A stretch of DNA of 64,000 nucleotides from an uncultured Clostridia bacterium (GCA_948678575.1 CAPPGO010000007.1:19208-83207); one strand, 5' to 3'. Shown: positions 36,680-45,957, counted from the stretch's first letter. The notes: generated from the sequence alone by a model not told the origin. Numbers and translations are program-made.

Positions 36680-37168
36680 TTAAATATCTATAACTTTTAC
36701 TAAATTTCCATGTTCCTTTATGATAGAAATTAAATCTTCTGGTTTTAACCACACAGTTGCTGTATTATCATTTGGATGTACACCTACAATATGAGCATCA
36801 TTTATAAAATATCTATCTAAGTATAATTGTACTTTTAATTCATCATCATTTAATAACCCAAGTGGTGTTACTGCTCCTGGTATTAATTTCATTATATCCA
36901 TCAAATTACTTTCAGAAGCAAAAGTTAATGGTCTAGTATCATTATTTTTTCTAAATTCTTTTAAATTGACTTTTTTATCTCCTTTTACTGTTATAATATA
37001 ATAATTTTTCTTTTTATCATCACGTATAAAAAGATTTTTTGCATCTGCTTCTGGATATGGCATATCAATTTCAGATAATTCTTCCATATTATATACTGCT
37101 TTATGCTCTGTTATTTCATGCCATATATTCTTTTCTTTCAAATATTCATAAATCTCTTTTTTATTCAT
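36680..37168 (-). CDS. Aminoacyl-tRNA editing protein (PrdX/ProX, YbaK-like)
   Basis: 162 aa, one YbaK/aminoacyl-tRNA deacylase domain. Typical are the KNLFIRDDKKKNYYIITVKGDKKV segment with the substrate-contacting Lys, and PGAVTPLGLLND. It should hydrolyse mischarged tRNA (such as Ala-tRNA-Pro) in trans. It starts with ATG after GAGAGAC and is followed by a terminator. The ferredoxin-like gene lies 28 bp upstream in the same direction. Confidence 0.9.
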   Translation of the reverse strand: MNKKEIYEYLKEKNIWHEITEHKAVYNMEELSEIDMPYPEADAKNLFIRDDKKKNYYIITVKGDKKVNLKEFRKNNDTRPLTFASESNLMDIMKLIPGAVTPLGLLNDDELKVQLYLDRYFINDAHIVGVHPNDNTATVWLKPEDLISIIKEHGNLVKVIDI

Positions 37169-37196
37169 TTAATCGTCTCTCTTTCAAATAATTATT

Positions 37197-37394
37197 TCAT
37201 ATCTTTTCTTCTAATACTAATGCTTTCTTAGGGCAAAAATTTGAACATTTACCACATCTTATACACTTATCATGATCTATTTTTGGGGCCTCAAAGTCTT
37301 TCTGACTTAATGCACCAACTGGACAAACATTTACAGCTGGACATTTATGATTTTGAGGACAATTTTCTGTTATTATTTTTAATTTTTTATCCAT
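37197..37394 (-). CDS. 4Fe-4S dicluster ferredoxin-like protein
   Basis: 65 aa. One classical site CIRCGKCSNFCP (about 43-54) and a second Cys set CPQNHKCPAVNVCP (about 12-25) with altered spacing, so two clusters are possible. It would carry electrons; no partner enzyme is adjacent. AAAGGAG precedes ATG. Confidence 0.88.
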   Translation of the reverse strand: MDKKLKIITENCPQNHKCPAVNVCPVGALSQKDFEAPKIDHDKCIRCGKCSNFCPKKALVLEEKI

Positions 37395-37422
37395 ACTTTT
37401 TCTCTCCTTTATATATTTTAAT

Positions 37423-37671
37423 TTAGTGAATAATATGTTCTGTAATAATTGTATAACTATATGAATTAATAGTTATTCTCATATTATCAATTTCACAATA
37501 CCAATTTTTGCCTTGTTTATAGATATTGCAATTTTTATCTAAAACTTTTTGCTTACAATATTCAACTACATCATTTATATCTAATTTTAAATTTTTCTTT
37601 ATTCGAACACTACCCATTTCAGTATTATGAACTTTACCTATATTATTAAGTAATATTTGCTTATCTTCCAT
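37423..37671 (-). CDS. DUF3781 family protein
   Basis: 82 aa, small soluble protein. The run GKNWYCEIDNMRITINSYSY near the C-terminus and the start NNIGKVHNTEMG are characteristic of DUF3781, whose function is unknown. It lies upstream of the ferredoxin gene by 28 bp. Confidence 0.82.
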   Translation of the reverse strand: MEDKQILLNNIGKVHNTEMGSVRIKKNLKLDINDVVEYCKQKVLDKNCNIYKQGKNWYCEIDNMRITINSYSYTIITEHIIH

Positions 37672-37774
37672 AAATTATCTTCACTATAACTTACTACTTA
37701 TCTAAAAAGATAATACCATATAATTATTTTTTTATCAATCAATAATAATTTATAATTTTTGATTTTCTACCATC

Positions 37775-38624
37775 TCACTTATTATTGCATATTTTTTCTA
37801 TTACTGTCTTTATATCATCTTCAATAATTATACTCTTATTTCCAATATCTAGAAATGTATTTCCATTATCTTTATTAATTCTTACTAAATTCCAATTATC
37901 ATTTCTATATGCCATTTCTTCAAAAGGAAATCTTATAATACTAGGTGTATTGAATCCTACTCCTAATTCTAATAGTACCACCTTTTTGTTTTTGGCATTT
38001 TCCAAAAATTTATTATAATTTTCATTTTGCTTATACCAATTATCATCTTGAACAAAATAATCATTTTTTCTTAAATTATTATCCATCTTTTTACCACATA
38101 CTGGACAAGTTGGTACAAGTTCAGTTGGAATTTTACAATTTTTTGTTTTTTCTATCATTTCTTTTACCATATTAGTTGCATCATATATTTTATTATGACA
38201 AGCCCCACTACATTGAATATATCTATAACTTCCTTGTACTCCGAAAAATTCTTTTTTTATCAAATCCAGATTTATAAAATTGTTCATCTACATTTGTTGT
38301 AATAACAAAATACTTCTTATCTTTTACAATTTCAAATAAATCTTTATATAATTTTGTAGCTTTCATTCCAATACAATTTATATACATATGTTTTGCCCAA
38401 TATGCCCATTTTTCTTCTTCTGTTTCAAAATCATAAAATCCTGATGAATACATATCTGTAAAATGATATTTCTCTATAAATTCTGCAAAATTATCTTCAA
38501 ATCTTTTTCCAAAATATTCTATACCTGCTGATGTTGATAATCCTGCTCCTGCACCAATTAATATATAGTCTGCATCTTTAATTAATCTCTTTACTTGTTC
38601 AATTCTTTCTGCTAGTACGTTCAT
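37775..38624 (-). CDS. SirTM-type sirtuin (class M), with one +1 frame break
   Basis: 282 aa when read across the break. NAD-binding GAGAGLSTSAGIEYF near residue 27, TTNVDEQF, a zinc site with CSGAC and CPVCG, and PSIIRFPFE, a pattern of class M sirtuins. SirTM proteins act as protein ADP-ribosyltransferases and pair with a macrodomain hydrolase, which here lies directly upstream with a 26-bp overlap. I start at ATG 38624 (AGGAGG 12 nt upstream). CGG at 38241-38243 breaks the frame: TTT-C-GGA-GTA; skipping C gives RIFGVQGSYRYIQC. Unshifted reading ends after 6 codons, losing the zinc domain. No lipoyl carrier (GcvH-L) or LplA2 gene is nearby. Confidence 0.82.
38241..38243 (-). other. Candidate +1 recoding site: TTT-C-GGA-GTA
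   Basis: In-frame CGG in the SirTM gene; extra base 38243. Skipping C joins the NAD-binding half to the zinc-binding half. Confidence 0.75.
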
Positions 38625-39406
38625 ATATTTGGTAATCCTCCTCTCCATAAACATTAAATATAACCTTATCAATTTTTTCTCTATTTTCTGTTAAAAATTC
38701 ATCTACTGTTTGAATTGCTATTCTACAAGCCAACTCTTTTGGAAATCTAAATTCTCCGGTTGATATACATGGAAATGCTATTGTTCTTATGCCATTTTTT
38801 ATTGCTAATTCTAATGAATTTATATAGCAATTCGCAAGTTCAATTTCTTTTTCTACTGTTACAAAATTATTTATAATTGGTCCAACTGCATGAATAATAT
38901 TTTTTGATGGTAGATTATATCCTTTTGTTATAATCGCTTCTCCTGTTTCTAAATTGTAATTCTTTGTTTTCATTATTTCATTACATTCTAATCTTAATTC
39001 TATACCAGCAAATGTATTTATTTGATTATCAATACACTTATGGCAAGGAACAAAACAACCGAAGTCCACCAGAATTTGCCGCATTTACAATGGCTTCTAT
39101 TTCAAGTACTGTTATATCTCCCTTCCATAAACATATTTTATCTTTATTCTTTAAATTAATTTCATTTATAGTATTAGAAATAGAATTTATAGTTTCCACT
39201 TTAACAATAGATTTATTCTTTAATTCTTCTTGTAAATATTCTTTTTCTATTTTTAAATATTCATTAGAAATTGGTTTTACATCTCTTATATTGCATAAAC
39301 TTCTCCATAAATTCTTTTTATCTTCCATGTTTGTAGGCATTTTTTCTATTTTCATTTCTTTATTTTCTGTTAATAAATACTCTATTAAAAAATCTAATTT
39401 TTCCAA
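38599..39406 (-). CDS. Zinc macrodomain protein-ADP-ribose hydrolase, with one +1 frame break
   Basis: 268 aa across the break. An N-terminal helical region (about 1-90) precedes a macrodomain: KGDITVLEIEAIVNAANS, then GCFVPCHKCIDN with the Cys/His/Cys zinc set, HAVGPI and FPCISTGEF. It should remove ADP-ribose from proteins modified by its SirTM neighbour. I prefer the TTG start at 39406 (AAGGAG 9 nt upstream) to the ATG at 39415, which touches the RBS. CGG at 39059-39061 breaks the frame: CTT-C-GGT-TGT; skipping C restores the conserved LGCF of the catalytic loop. Zero-frame reading stops 7 codons later. Confidence 0.83.
39059..39061 (-). other. Candidate +1 recoding site: CTT-C-GGT-TGT
   Basis: In-frame CGG in the macrodomain gene, at the catalytic zinc loop; extra base 39061. 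Confidence 0.75.
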
Positions 39407-39478
39407 ATAAATCATCTCCTTATATTATAGATAAAGGATTGCAAAATTTATTATGCAATCCTAGACCTTAGTTATTAA

Positions 39479-40273
39479 TTAATTTTGTGGAAAGAAAAAT
39501 CCTGCTGTCATATCTAAATAATTTAATCCACTATACTCTAGATATTTTTCTTTAACTTTCTTTTTAAAATCATTAATATCAATACTGTCTTTTTCTAAGA
39601 TTTTTAAATTTTCTAAATACGCAATTTTGGTATCAACATCTTTCAATGTTTCTGGTGTATAATGACTTGATAAAACTAAATTATATCCTTTTTCTTTATA
39701 ACTTTTTAATTGTTCTATTATTGCATTTGCATGATCCTCTCCTGCAACAATTGAATGACAATCATGTCCTAACATATGTGTATATACACATCCAATTTGC
39801 GGAAATTCAATTTCAATATTTTCATCATGATATGTTATATTTAATTCAAATCCACCGATATTTACTTTATTATCTTCTAATACATCTGTTATTTCATGAT
39901 ATTCTTTTGCAAATGTTCCTCCAAATGCAGTTTCAAATCCAGTAACTAATCCATTTATTGTTCCTTCTTTCATTGATTTGATTGTACCTTTTGAAGCATA
40001 ACCTTTTACATCTTTAAAAATTGTTGCTCCATTTGGATGATCTGAGAACACTTTTCCAACAATATTTTTATTTAATCCTTTTACATATTCTTCAAATTCT
40101 CCTAAATTATCATAAAATGCTGGAAATTCTACTAATAATACATTATCTTTATTTTCTAAAATATAACTCTCATCATACATTAAATCATTTGTTTGATAAC
40201 TATGCAATTTTATTTCTCCAAAATCATATACCTCTATAAATCCTTTTTTTAAATCAATTCTTTTTGTTTCCAT
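39479..40273 (-). CDS. MBL-fold metallo-hydrolase-like protein
   Basis: 264 aa with MBL-fold layout (strand pairs YESYILENKDNVLLVEF, VFSDHPNG, GHDCHSIVAG, LVLSSHYTPE). The classical HxHxDH is reduced to SDHPNGA, so the metal site is altered. GGAGGT precedes ATG. It is divergent from an HxlR regulator at 40636, which may control it. Enzymatic role unknown. Confidence 0.75.
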   Translation of the reverse strand: METKRIDLKKGFIEVYDFGEIKLHSYQTNDLMYDESYILENKDNVLLVEFPAFYDNLGEFEEYVKGLNKNIVGKVFSDHPNGATIFKDVKGYASKGTIKSMKEGTINGLVTGFETAFGGTFAKEYHEITDVLEDNKVNIGGFELNITYHDENIEIEFPQIGCVYTHMLGHDCHSIVAGEDHANAIIEQLKSYKEKGYNLVLSSHYTPETLKDVDTKIAYLENLKILEKDSIDINDFKKKVKEKYLEYSGLNYLDMTAGFFFPQN

Positions 40274-40420
40274 AGACTAAACCTACCTCCAATTATTTAT
40301 AATCTTTTGAAATTTAGTAGCTACTCTATTTTTCAATTTCTGTAATCAGCTATTGCATAAAACTTTTTAAAGTTCACACCTCGCTAACAACTATCTTAAT
40401 TTTAATAGAGTACTGTTGCT

Positions 40421-40442
40421 CTGTAAAGTAGGCACTTTACAG
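40421..40442. promoter_or_regulatory. Inverted repeat between MBL and hxlR genes
   Basis: CTGTAAAGT, AGGC, ACTTTACAG: perfect 9-nt arms in the 362-bp divergent intergenic region. A candidate operator for the HxlR protein. The rest of 40274-40635 is AT-rich and shows no further gene. Confidence 0.5.
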
Positions 40443-40635
40443 TGGCATAGTTTCCTTAGAGATACTTTTGTGCATTTTCATAACTTATAGAATATAAAAA
40501 TTTTTGAAATTTTTTATTCTTTACATTCTTTTAAGATACTACTATCACTTTTTATACTATTATTAATTATCTAAGATTACATCTATTTACATTTTCTATT
40601 TTTTTTGATATACTTCTTTTATGGAGGTTACGCTT

Positions 40636-40956
40636 ATGAAAATAGAATTACCTGCTTGCCCTGTTGAAATAACAATGAGCTTAATTGGAGATAAATGGAA
40701 AGTTTTAATTATTAGAGATTTACTAACTGGAACAAAAAGATTTGGAGAATTAAAAAAATCTTTATCTGGTATTACTCAAAAAGTATTAACTAATAATTTA
40801 AGACAAATGGAATCATCTGGACTTATTTTAAGAAAAGTATATGCAGAAGTTCCTCCAAAAGTGGAATATTCTCTATCTGATACTGGTTTAAGTTTAAAGC
40901 CCATATTAGATTCTATGGTAGAATGGGGAAACGAATATCGTAAAAATCAAAAATAG
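40636..40956 (+). CDS. HxlR family transcriptional regulator
   Basis: 106 aa. ATG at 40636 has GGAGG 8 nt upstream; an ATG at 40621 overlaps the RBS. CPVEITMSLIGDKWKVLII (Cys near residue 8), RFGELKKSLSGITQKVLTNNLR and the wing VEYSLSDTG are typical of the HxlR winged helix, which often senses reactive aldehydes or thiol stress through that Cys. It is divergent to the MBL-fold gene. Confidence 0.92.
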   Translation: MKIELPACPVEITMSLIGDKWKVLIIRDLLTGTKRFGELKKSLSGITQKVLTNNLRQMESSGLILRKVYAEVPPKVEYSLSDTGLSLKPILDSMVEWGNEYRKNQK

Positions 40957-40974
40957 CAGATTATCTCTGCTATT
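40952..40974 (+). terminator. Terminator of hxlR
   Basis: AATAGCAGA and TCTGCTATT with a 5-nt loop, then TTTATTT; overlaps the stop codon. Confidence 0.8.
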
Positions 40975-41013
40975 TTATTTATCTCTATCACCTATAATTG
41001 ATTAATCCAATCC

Positions 41014-41943
41014 TTATTCATTGTTAGATATCTCACCATACATTTTAGCTTGTGTATCTTGTTGTAATTCATATCCATATTCGAAAATGTATGATATTCC
41101 AAATAAGAATAATATTTGTATTATATCAAACATTTCAAAGTCTACACCTAAATCAGCTCCTAATATTATTTCAAATATACTTCCACCACAACTTGGTAAA
41201 ATTAAAGCTACAATCATTAATATTGCCATTTCTTTAATATATCTAACATTCTCCAATGTAAAAGGTGTATCTCCCTCATTTATATTTATAAATAATTTTT
41301 CTAATCTCTTTAATGTCATTTCATATAAGAATAAACTGATTAGTAAAACTATAAATCCTACTTCAATATAACTCATTACTAAATACTTTGAGTTATTAGC
41401 TAATATTTCTATATATTTTGTACTTACCTCATCAGAATTAGCATCTGCGATTGTATAGTTATCATTATATTTTAATGTTACTTTATTTCCATCATCCACT
41501 ATATTAATTTTATTGTTCTTACCATTCCAAACCAATTCATTATTTTCTACTTCAATATTACTTATGAAAAAAGGCGTTGCTATTATTGCAATAATTATAA
41601 TTGGTATTGCAATAATACAAGCAATTTTTCCAATTCTAGCAAGAATATATATTGCTTTACTTATTCCTTTAATCTTCTTTTGTTTTTCTTCTTTAAATTT
41701 AACTACACTCATTTTTATATCTTCATCTAATGAATCTATATCTGCCATGTTCTCGTGTACCAAATCGTTTATTTTACAATGAAAAATATTACATAATTTC
41801 ATTATTTTTTCCATTTCTGGATAACTTTCTCCATTTTCCCATTTTGATACACTTTGTCTTGTTACCCCAACTTTTTCTGCCAATTTTTCTTGACTCATTT
41901 TTGCTGTTTTTCTTAAATTATATAAATTCTCCCCAAATTTCAT
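41014..41943 (-). CDS. XRE-type regulator with membrane domain
   Basis: 309 aa. HTH_3 domain (about 5-60, KMSQEKLAEKVGVTRQSVSKWENGESYPE), a linker, then four hydrophobic segments (about 107-130, 190-212, 232-255, 275-292) with an external loop of about 60 residues. Membrane-bound HTH proteins of this kind are frequent in Clostridia; ligand and targets are unknown. GAGGAG lies 8 nt before ATG. It is the first of three such genes in a row. Confidence 0.85.
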   Translation of the reverse strand: MKFGENLYNLRKTAKMSQEKLAEKVGVTRQSVSKWENGESYPEMEKIMKLCNIFHCKINDLVHENMADIDSLDEDIKMSVVKFKEEKQKKIKGISKAIYILARIGKIACIIAIPIIIIAIIATPFFISNIEVENNELVWNGKNNKINIVDDGNKVTLKYNDNYTIADANSDEVSTKYIEILANNSKYLVMSYIEVGFIVLLISLFLYEMTLKRLEKLFININEGDTPFTLENVRYIKEMAILMIVALILPSCGGSIFEIILGADLGVDFEMFDIIQILFLFGISYIFEYGYELQQDTQAKMYGEISNNE

Positions 41944-42025
41944 TAGATTACTCCTCCTTCATCTTTTATTGTAGTGTAGTTTGCTTCAAATTTCTATCAA
42001 CTTTGAGTTGCACTTTATATAAAAA

Positions 42026-42059
42026 ATGCAAAATGCAACTAAAACTGTACATTTTGCAT
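42026..42059 (-). terminator. Terminator after the 42104 gene
   Basis: ATGCAAAATG and CATTTTGCAT, perfect 10-nt arms, minus-strand T run. Confidence 0.8.
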
Positions 42060-42103
42060 TCTCTATTTTTGCAATTTTTCTCTTTTTAAATAATCTTTAA
42101 TTA

Positions 42104-42712
42104 TTATTTAGAAATAACTTTCTTAGTCCAACTTTTTTTATTACATTTTGGACATCTCATATATCTTGTTCTATTAAAATGCATTGAAAATAATGTGTTC
42201 CTATATGTTGGAATATATTTATAATGACATTCTTGGCATTCATAATAACCTGCTACTTGTTCTATTTTTATAGCACATAAAACTCCAATAATAAACAGAA
42301 TTATTCCAACTGTTATAAGCAAAATTCTAGTCCAATCTGCCATTTCTATAAAAGATGTAATAACTGTTAGAATAAGCAAAATAGTTGTTGCTAAAACTCC
42401 AATAACAATTTCCATTGTTAATAATCTTCTATCTGCTAATTCTTTTTGTTTTATCATTTCTAATAAATTTTTTTCTAAATTTTCATTATAATTATTCATT
42501 TCAATCATCTCCCCACTTAATAATTCATTTACACTTATTTTAAGTTCATTACATAAATCAAGCATTATCCCTGAATCTGGCATTGATTTTCCATTTTCCC
42601 ATTTTGATATTGCTCTATCAGTAATATTTAATTTTTCTGCTAATTGCATTTGCGTTAAATTATTCTTTTTTCTGCATTCAGCAATAAATTTTCCAATTTT
42701 CACTTGATCCAT
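42104..42712 (-). CDS. XRE-type regulator with two membrane segments and zinc ribbon
   Basis: 202 aa. HTH_3 (about 5-60, LTQMQLAEKLNITDRAISKWENGKSMPD), two adjacent membrane segments (about 100-145), and a C-terminal zinc ribbon (YECQECHYKYIP ... RCPKCNKKSW). This three-part layout is known in clostridial regulators of unknown target. AAAGGAGG precedes ATG. Confidence 0.87.
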   Translation of the reverse strand: MDQVKIGKFIAECRKKNNLTQMQLAEKLNITDRAISKWENGKSMPDSGIMLDLCNELKISVNELLSGEMIEMNNYNENLEKNLLEMIKQKELADRRLLTMEIVIGVLATTILLILTVITSFIEMADWTRILLITVGIILFIIGVLCAIKIEQVAGYYECQECHYKYIPTYRNTLFSMHFNRTRYMRCPKCNKKSWTKKVISK

Positions 42713-42826
42713 AATTTCAATACCTCCTTTACTTTAAGTGTAATTATTATTTGTCAAAAAATCTACATACCATTGGTTGAGTGGGGTGTTTTTCGTATCA
42801 ATTCATGATAAATATGTTAAATTATT

Positions 42827-43336
42827 TTAAACTTTCTTTCGAGTTAATATGATTCCAATAATTGATAAAACAAATATAATTGGTGCTATTCTAATAAATA
42901 ACCATTCAAATGAATGAAAAGCAACTCCTAAAACGGCAATTTCCGTATCATTATAATCCCAATTAAAATAAGGACTATTTAATAAAAATAAAGAAATAAA
43001 AATTGCTATTATAATTGCACATACTAAAATTAATGTCCAACGAATCATTTTTCTTATTGCATTATTTCTTTGTGATAATTGTAAGTTTATTATTTCTAAT
43101 TTTTCAGAAATTGCTTTCAAATCATCTGCTTTATTTTCTGTAATATTTTCTCCAAGTAACACACTTACTGGTGTTTCAAGCACCTCTGATATTGAAACTA
43201 GCATTTCTGAATCAGGAACTGATAATCCTTGCTCCCATTTTGAAATTGTTTGTCTTACTACATTTAATTTAATAGCAAGTTCTTCTTGTGAAAGTCCTTT
43301 TGATTTTCTTATTGATTTAATATTTTCTTTTAACAT
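42827..43336 (-). CDS. XRE-type regulator with two membrane segments
   Basis: 169 aa from ATG 43336 (AAAGGAG 9 nt upstream; TTG at 43345 overlaps it). HTH_3 (about 1-58, LSQEELAIKLNVVRQTISKWEQG), a short linker, two membrane segments (about 95-118 and 145-165) and an external loop. It is the third HTH-membrane gene of this cluster and resembles the one at 61737. Confidence 0.87.
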   Translation of the reverse strand: MLKENIKSIRKSKGLSQEELAIKLNVVRQTISKWEQGLSVPDSEMLVSISEVLETPVSVLLGENITENKADDLKAISEKLEIINLQLSQRNNAIRKMIRWTLILVCAIIIAIFISLFLLNSPYFNWDYNDTEIAVLGVAFHSFEWLFIRIAPIIFVLSIIGIILTRKKV

Positions 43337-43441
43337 TTTGAACAACTCCTTTCTTTACAAACTATTGTATAAAGAATAGTTCGTTGCTACAAGCAATGCT
43401 TATTAACATTCAAGATTTATAAACATAATACACAAAATTTT

Positions 43442-44318
43442 TTAATCTGCTTGTTTCCATAGCATTTTATTCTCTTTAAATTCGTATCTTAATTTATTTT
43501 CGTCAAACAAATATGATAGATATGATCTTATTGTACTTCCAACTAAAACATATTGATTAGAATTTAATATCAAATTATATTCATCAAAAATATATTTTAA
43601 TATTTCTTCAAAAGTCATTTCTTTTTCACAAACATCATATATTTTATTCATAATCTCATTTACTTTATTTTTATTAATATTTATTAAAGAAGAAATATCA
43701 TTTGTTGCTTCACAATGTGATGGAATATATAAACTACCATTTAAAGTACTCAAATAATTTAAAGTGTTAATAAATTCCCTTACATCATATATGAAAAATA
43801 AACTATACTTTTCAATTGTTTCTTCACTAAATAATGAATCTCCTAGAAAATATACATTATCACTTGTTTTTATACCGACACATATCAAAAAAATGTCCTT
43901 TTAAAGAAAAATACTCTAATCCATCTGGTATATTATTCTCAATAGATGTAACAATTGATTCTTTCGCAAGTAAAAATTTATTTCTTATATCTTTAAATGG
44001 ATAACCACCATACAAAAAAGAAGATTCTAAAATTGGATATTCCATAAAAGCTTTTTCTATATTATTAGCAAGTATAATACAATTCGTTCTATCTTGAATT
44101 ACTTTATTGCCTCCAATATGATCTGCATTTGAATGAGTATTTATAATACCTTTAACATTCCAACCTTGTTCTTCTATAATTTTTAATATTTTCTTTCCTG
44201 CATCCTTATCGTTTCCACTATCAATAATATACACATCTTTATCATCTATTTTATATATACCAATATTAGTTGCATTTTTTATATAATAAGTTTTTTCTCC
44301 AACTTTTACTAATTCCAT
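43442..44318 (-). CDS. MBL-fold metallo-hydrolase, with one +1 frame break
   Basis: 291 aa across the break. NTHSNADHIGGNKV (about 60-73) is the metal motif with Asn in place of the middle His, as in a clostridial MBL subgroup; the next ligands are in GHFFDM and FLGDSL. The CGG at 43875-43877 breaks the frame: TGT-C-GGT-ATA; skipping C yields DMCGIKTSDNVYFLGDSLF, the expected MBL sequence. Unshifted reading ends after 5 codons and loses the last metal ligands. GAGGAG precedes ATG. Substrate unknown. Confidence 0.83.
43875..43877 (-). other. Candidate +1 recoding site: TGT-C-GGT-ATA
   Basis: In-frame CGG in the MBL-fold gene between two metal-ligand motifs; extra base 43877. Confidence 0.75.
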
Positions 44319-44348
44319 AAACCATATTCTCCTCTAATAATTTGATGA

Positions 44349-45059
44349 TTACTTTTTATAATCAATATTAGCTAATTTTGCTTGTTTACACAAGTCTTTT
44401 GTCTGTATTTTATATTGTTTTCCATCTTTTATTGTATAAGTTCCACATTGTCTAAATTCAAAACTAACATTTTTTCTTATACATTGTTCTCTAATATCTA
44501 ATACCCATTCATAATTAAATGGTCTAGCATCTATATCTGATTCTCCACCAACAACTACTAGTTCAATATTATCAAGATATTTTTCAATGTCTATCTTCTC
44601 TAATAATGGTTGTGCTGTAATACATTTATGTTTTATTGGTAAATCTTTAAAAATTGATAATTTATAATCTGCATTTTTTTGATTTTCAATAGTGCAACAT
44701 ACAACTACATTTTCGTATCCATCTTCCCAGTCTTTTGGAATACATTTCATAAATCTATCAATTCTTTTTGTTAAAAACAAAAAAGTACAATCCTGTCTTT
44801 CTTTAATCATTTTCCAACATTCATTTCTCCATTCATCTGCTTCTTCTATCAGAAAATCAGTAGAAAAACATAAATAAACAATTCCAGATTTCATTTTATA
44901 ATTACCATTTTTTAATTTTTCCATTGGCTTTTCAAAATCTTTTGTTTTTATAATTTCAGCCGTCTCTACATTTCTTTTTGAATCACCTTTATGAATATAG
45001 CAATGTAAACAACCATCACTACATTTTTTACAACCTCGCCAAGGATTCCACATTGACAT
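44349..45059 (-). CDS. DUF5131 (phage Gp37/Gp68-like) protein
   Basis: 236 aa. The N-terminal Cys cluster WNPWRGCKKCSDGCLHCY and later VVGGESDIDARPF belong to DUF5131, a radical-SAM-like family often found in phages and mobile islands. FLFLTKRIDRF fits the barrel core. No iron-sulphur chemistry has been assigned that I know of. AAGGTGG precedes ATG. It ends 30 bp above the MBL-fold gene. Confidence 0.85.
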   Translation of the reverse strand: MSMWNPWRGCKKCSDGCLHCYIHKGDSKRNVETAEIIKTKDFEKPMEKLKNGNYKMKSGIVYLCFSTDFLIEEADEWRNECWKMIKERQDCTFLFLTKRIDRFMKCIPKDWEDGYENVVVCCTIENQKNADYKLSIFKDLPIKHKCITAQPLLEKIDIEKYLDNIELVVVGGESDIDARPFNYEWVLDIREQCIRKNVSFEFRQCGTYTIKDGKQYKIQTKDLCKQAKLANIDYKK

Positions 45060-45126
45060 ATTTATACCACCTTAAAATTTTAATTTATTATCACAATATA
45101 CTATTTTCCTAAATTATGTAAATTTT

Positions 45127-45213
45127 CTAGTCTATTAACTTTTTAAATGAATTTGCATTTAGTATATGCTCTTCATCAATATTTTCTAATGTTAAATTGA
45201 TATATTCATTCAT
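45127..45213 (-). pseudogene. Remnant of a YoaP/GNAT-like acetyltransferase N-terminus
   Basis: 28 aa starting MNEYINLTLENIDEEHI with GGGGGA 9 nt upstream of ATG. The start recalls YoaP-type GNAT proteins (INLT.EN...EHI), but the conserved CCAISDKK part is missing and a stop follows. I read it as a decayed fragment; a genuine small peptide is possible. Confidence 0.45.
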
Positions 45214-45266
45214 TTATTTAATCCCCCATATAAATTATCGTTCTAATTTCATAATTTGTAAATAAA

Positions 45267-45821
45267 TTATAACTGTTTTATAACTTTACAAGGATTTCCA
45301 ACAGCTACAACATTTGATGGAATATCTTTATTTACAACACTTCCTGCACCTATTACAACATTATCTCCAATAGTTACTCCTGGAAGTACAATAACATTTC
45401 CACCAATCCATACATTATTTCCAACTTTTATTGGCTTAGCATATTCTAAACCTTTATTTCTTATCTCTGAATCTAATGGATGTCCAGCTGTATAAAAACC
45501 ACAATTTGGTGCAATAAAAACATTATCTCCGAATTGAACTTTATTTCCATCTAATATAATTAGATTATGATTAGCATAGAAGTTTTCTCCTATTTCTATA
45601 TTATATCCATAATCACACATAAATGGTTGTTCAATAGTAAAGACATTTCCTGTTTTTCCAAAAATTTCTTTTATGATATTTTCTTTTCCTTTATGATTTG
45701 ATGGTTTTAATTGATTATAATCATAACATTTATCTTTTACCCAATATCTCTCCTTTATTAGCTTTTCATCATAATTCGCATCATATAATTCTCCTGCTAA
45801 CATTTTTCCTTTTTCATCCAT
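45267..45821 (-). CDS. maa: Sugar O-acetyltransferase (maltose acetyltransferase family)
   Basis: 184 aa from the second ATG (AGAGGT 6 nt upstream). N-terminal Mac domain (MLAGELYDANYDEKLIKER), then left-handed beta-helix hexapeptide repeats (IGENFYANHNLIILDG, FIAPNCGFYTAGHP with the catalytic His, VWIGGNVIVLPGVTIGDNVVIGAGSVV). It transfers acetyl from acetyl-CoA to sugars. It is a single gene. Confidence 0.92.
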   Translation of the reverse strand: MDEKGKMLAGELYDANYDEKLIKERYWVKDKCYDYNQLKPSNHKGKENIIKEIFGKTGNVFTIEQPFMCDYGYNIEIGENFYANHNLIILDGNKVQFGDNVFIAPNCGFYTAGHPLDSEIRNKGLEYAKPIKVGNNVWIGGNVIVLPGVTIGDNVVIGAGSVVNKDIPSNVVAVGNPCKVIKQL

Positions 45822-45888
45822 ATACATACCTCTTGTTTCTATTATAAACTATCAAATTGTTTTTATAATTATATATTTTTAAGTAATC

Positions 45889-45918
45889 TTGACTTTTTAC
45901 TTAAAAATATACTATAAT
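45889..45918 (+). promoter_or_regulatory. Promoter of the antitoxin-like RNA
   Basis: TTGACT (45889-45894), an 18-nt spacer and TATAAT (45913-45918), one of the best plus-strand promoters in the window, with no plus-strand gene following. Confidence 0.75.
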
Positions 45919-45921
45919 AAA

Positions 45922-45957
45922 TATAGGAAATGACAAATCCACAAACGTGGTTTTGCC
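45922..45957 (+). repeat. Left arm of the toxin-antitoxin-like inverted repeat
   Basis: TATAGGAAATGA and GTGGTTTTGCC match, in inverted orientation, 46170-46203. So both convergent RNAs begin with nearly the same sequence. Confidence 0.7.
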
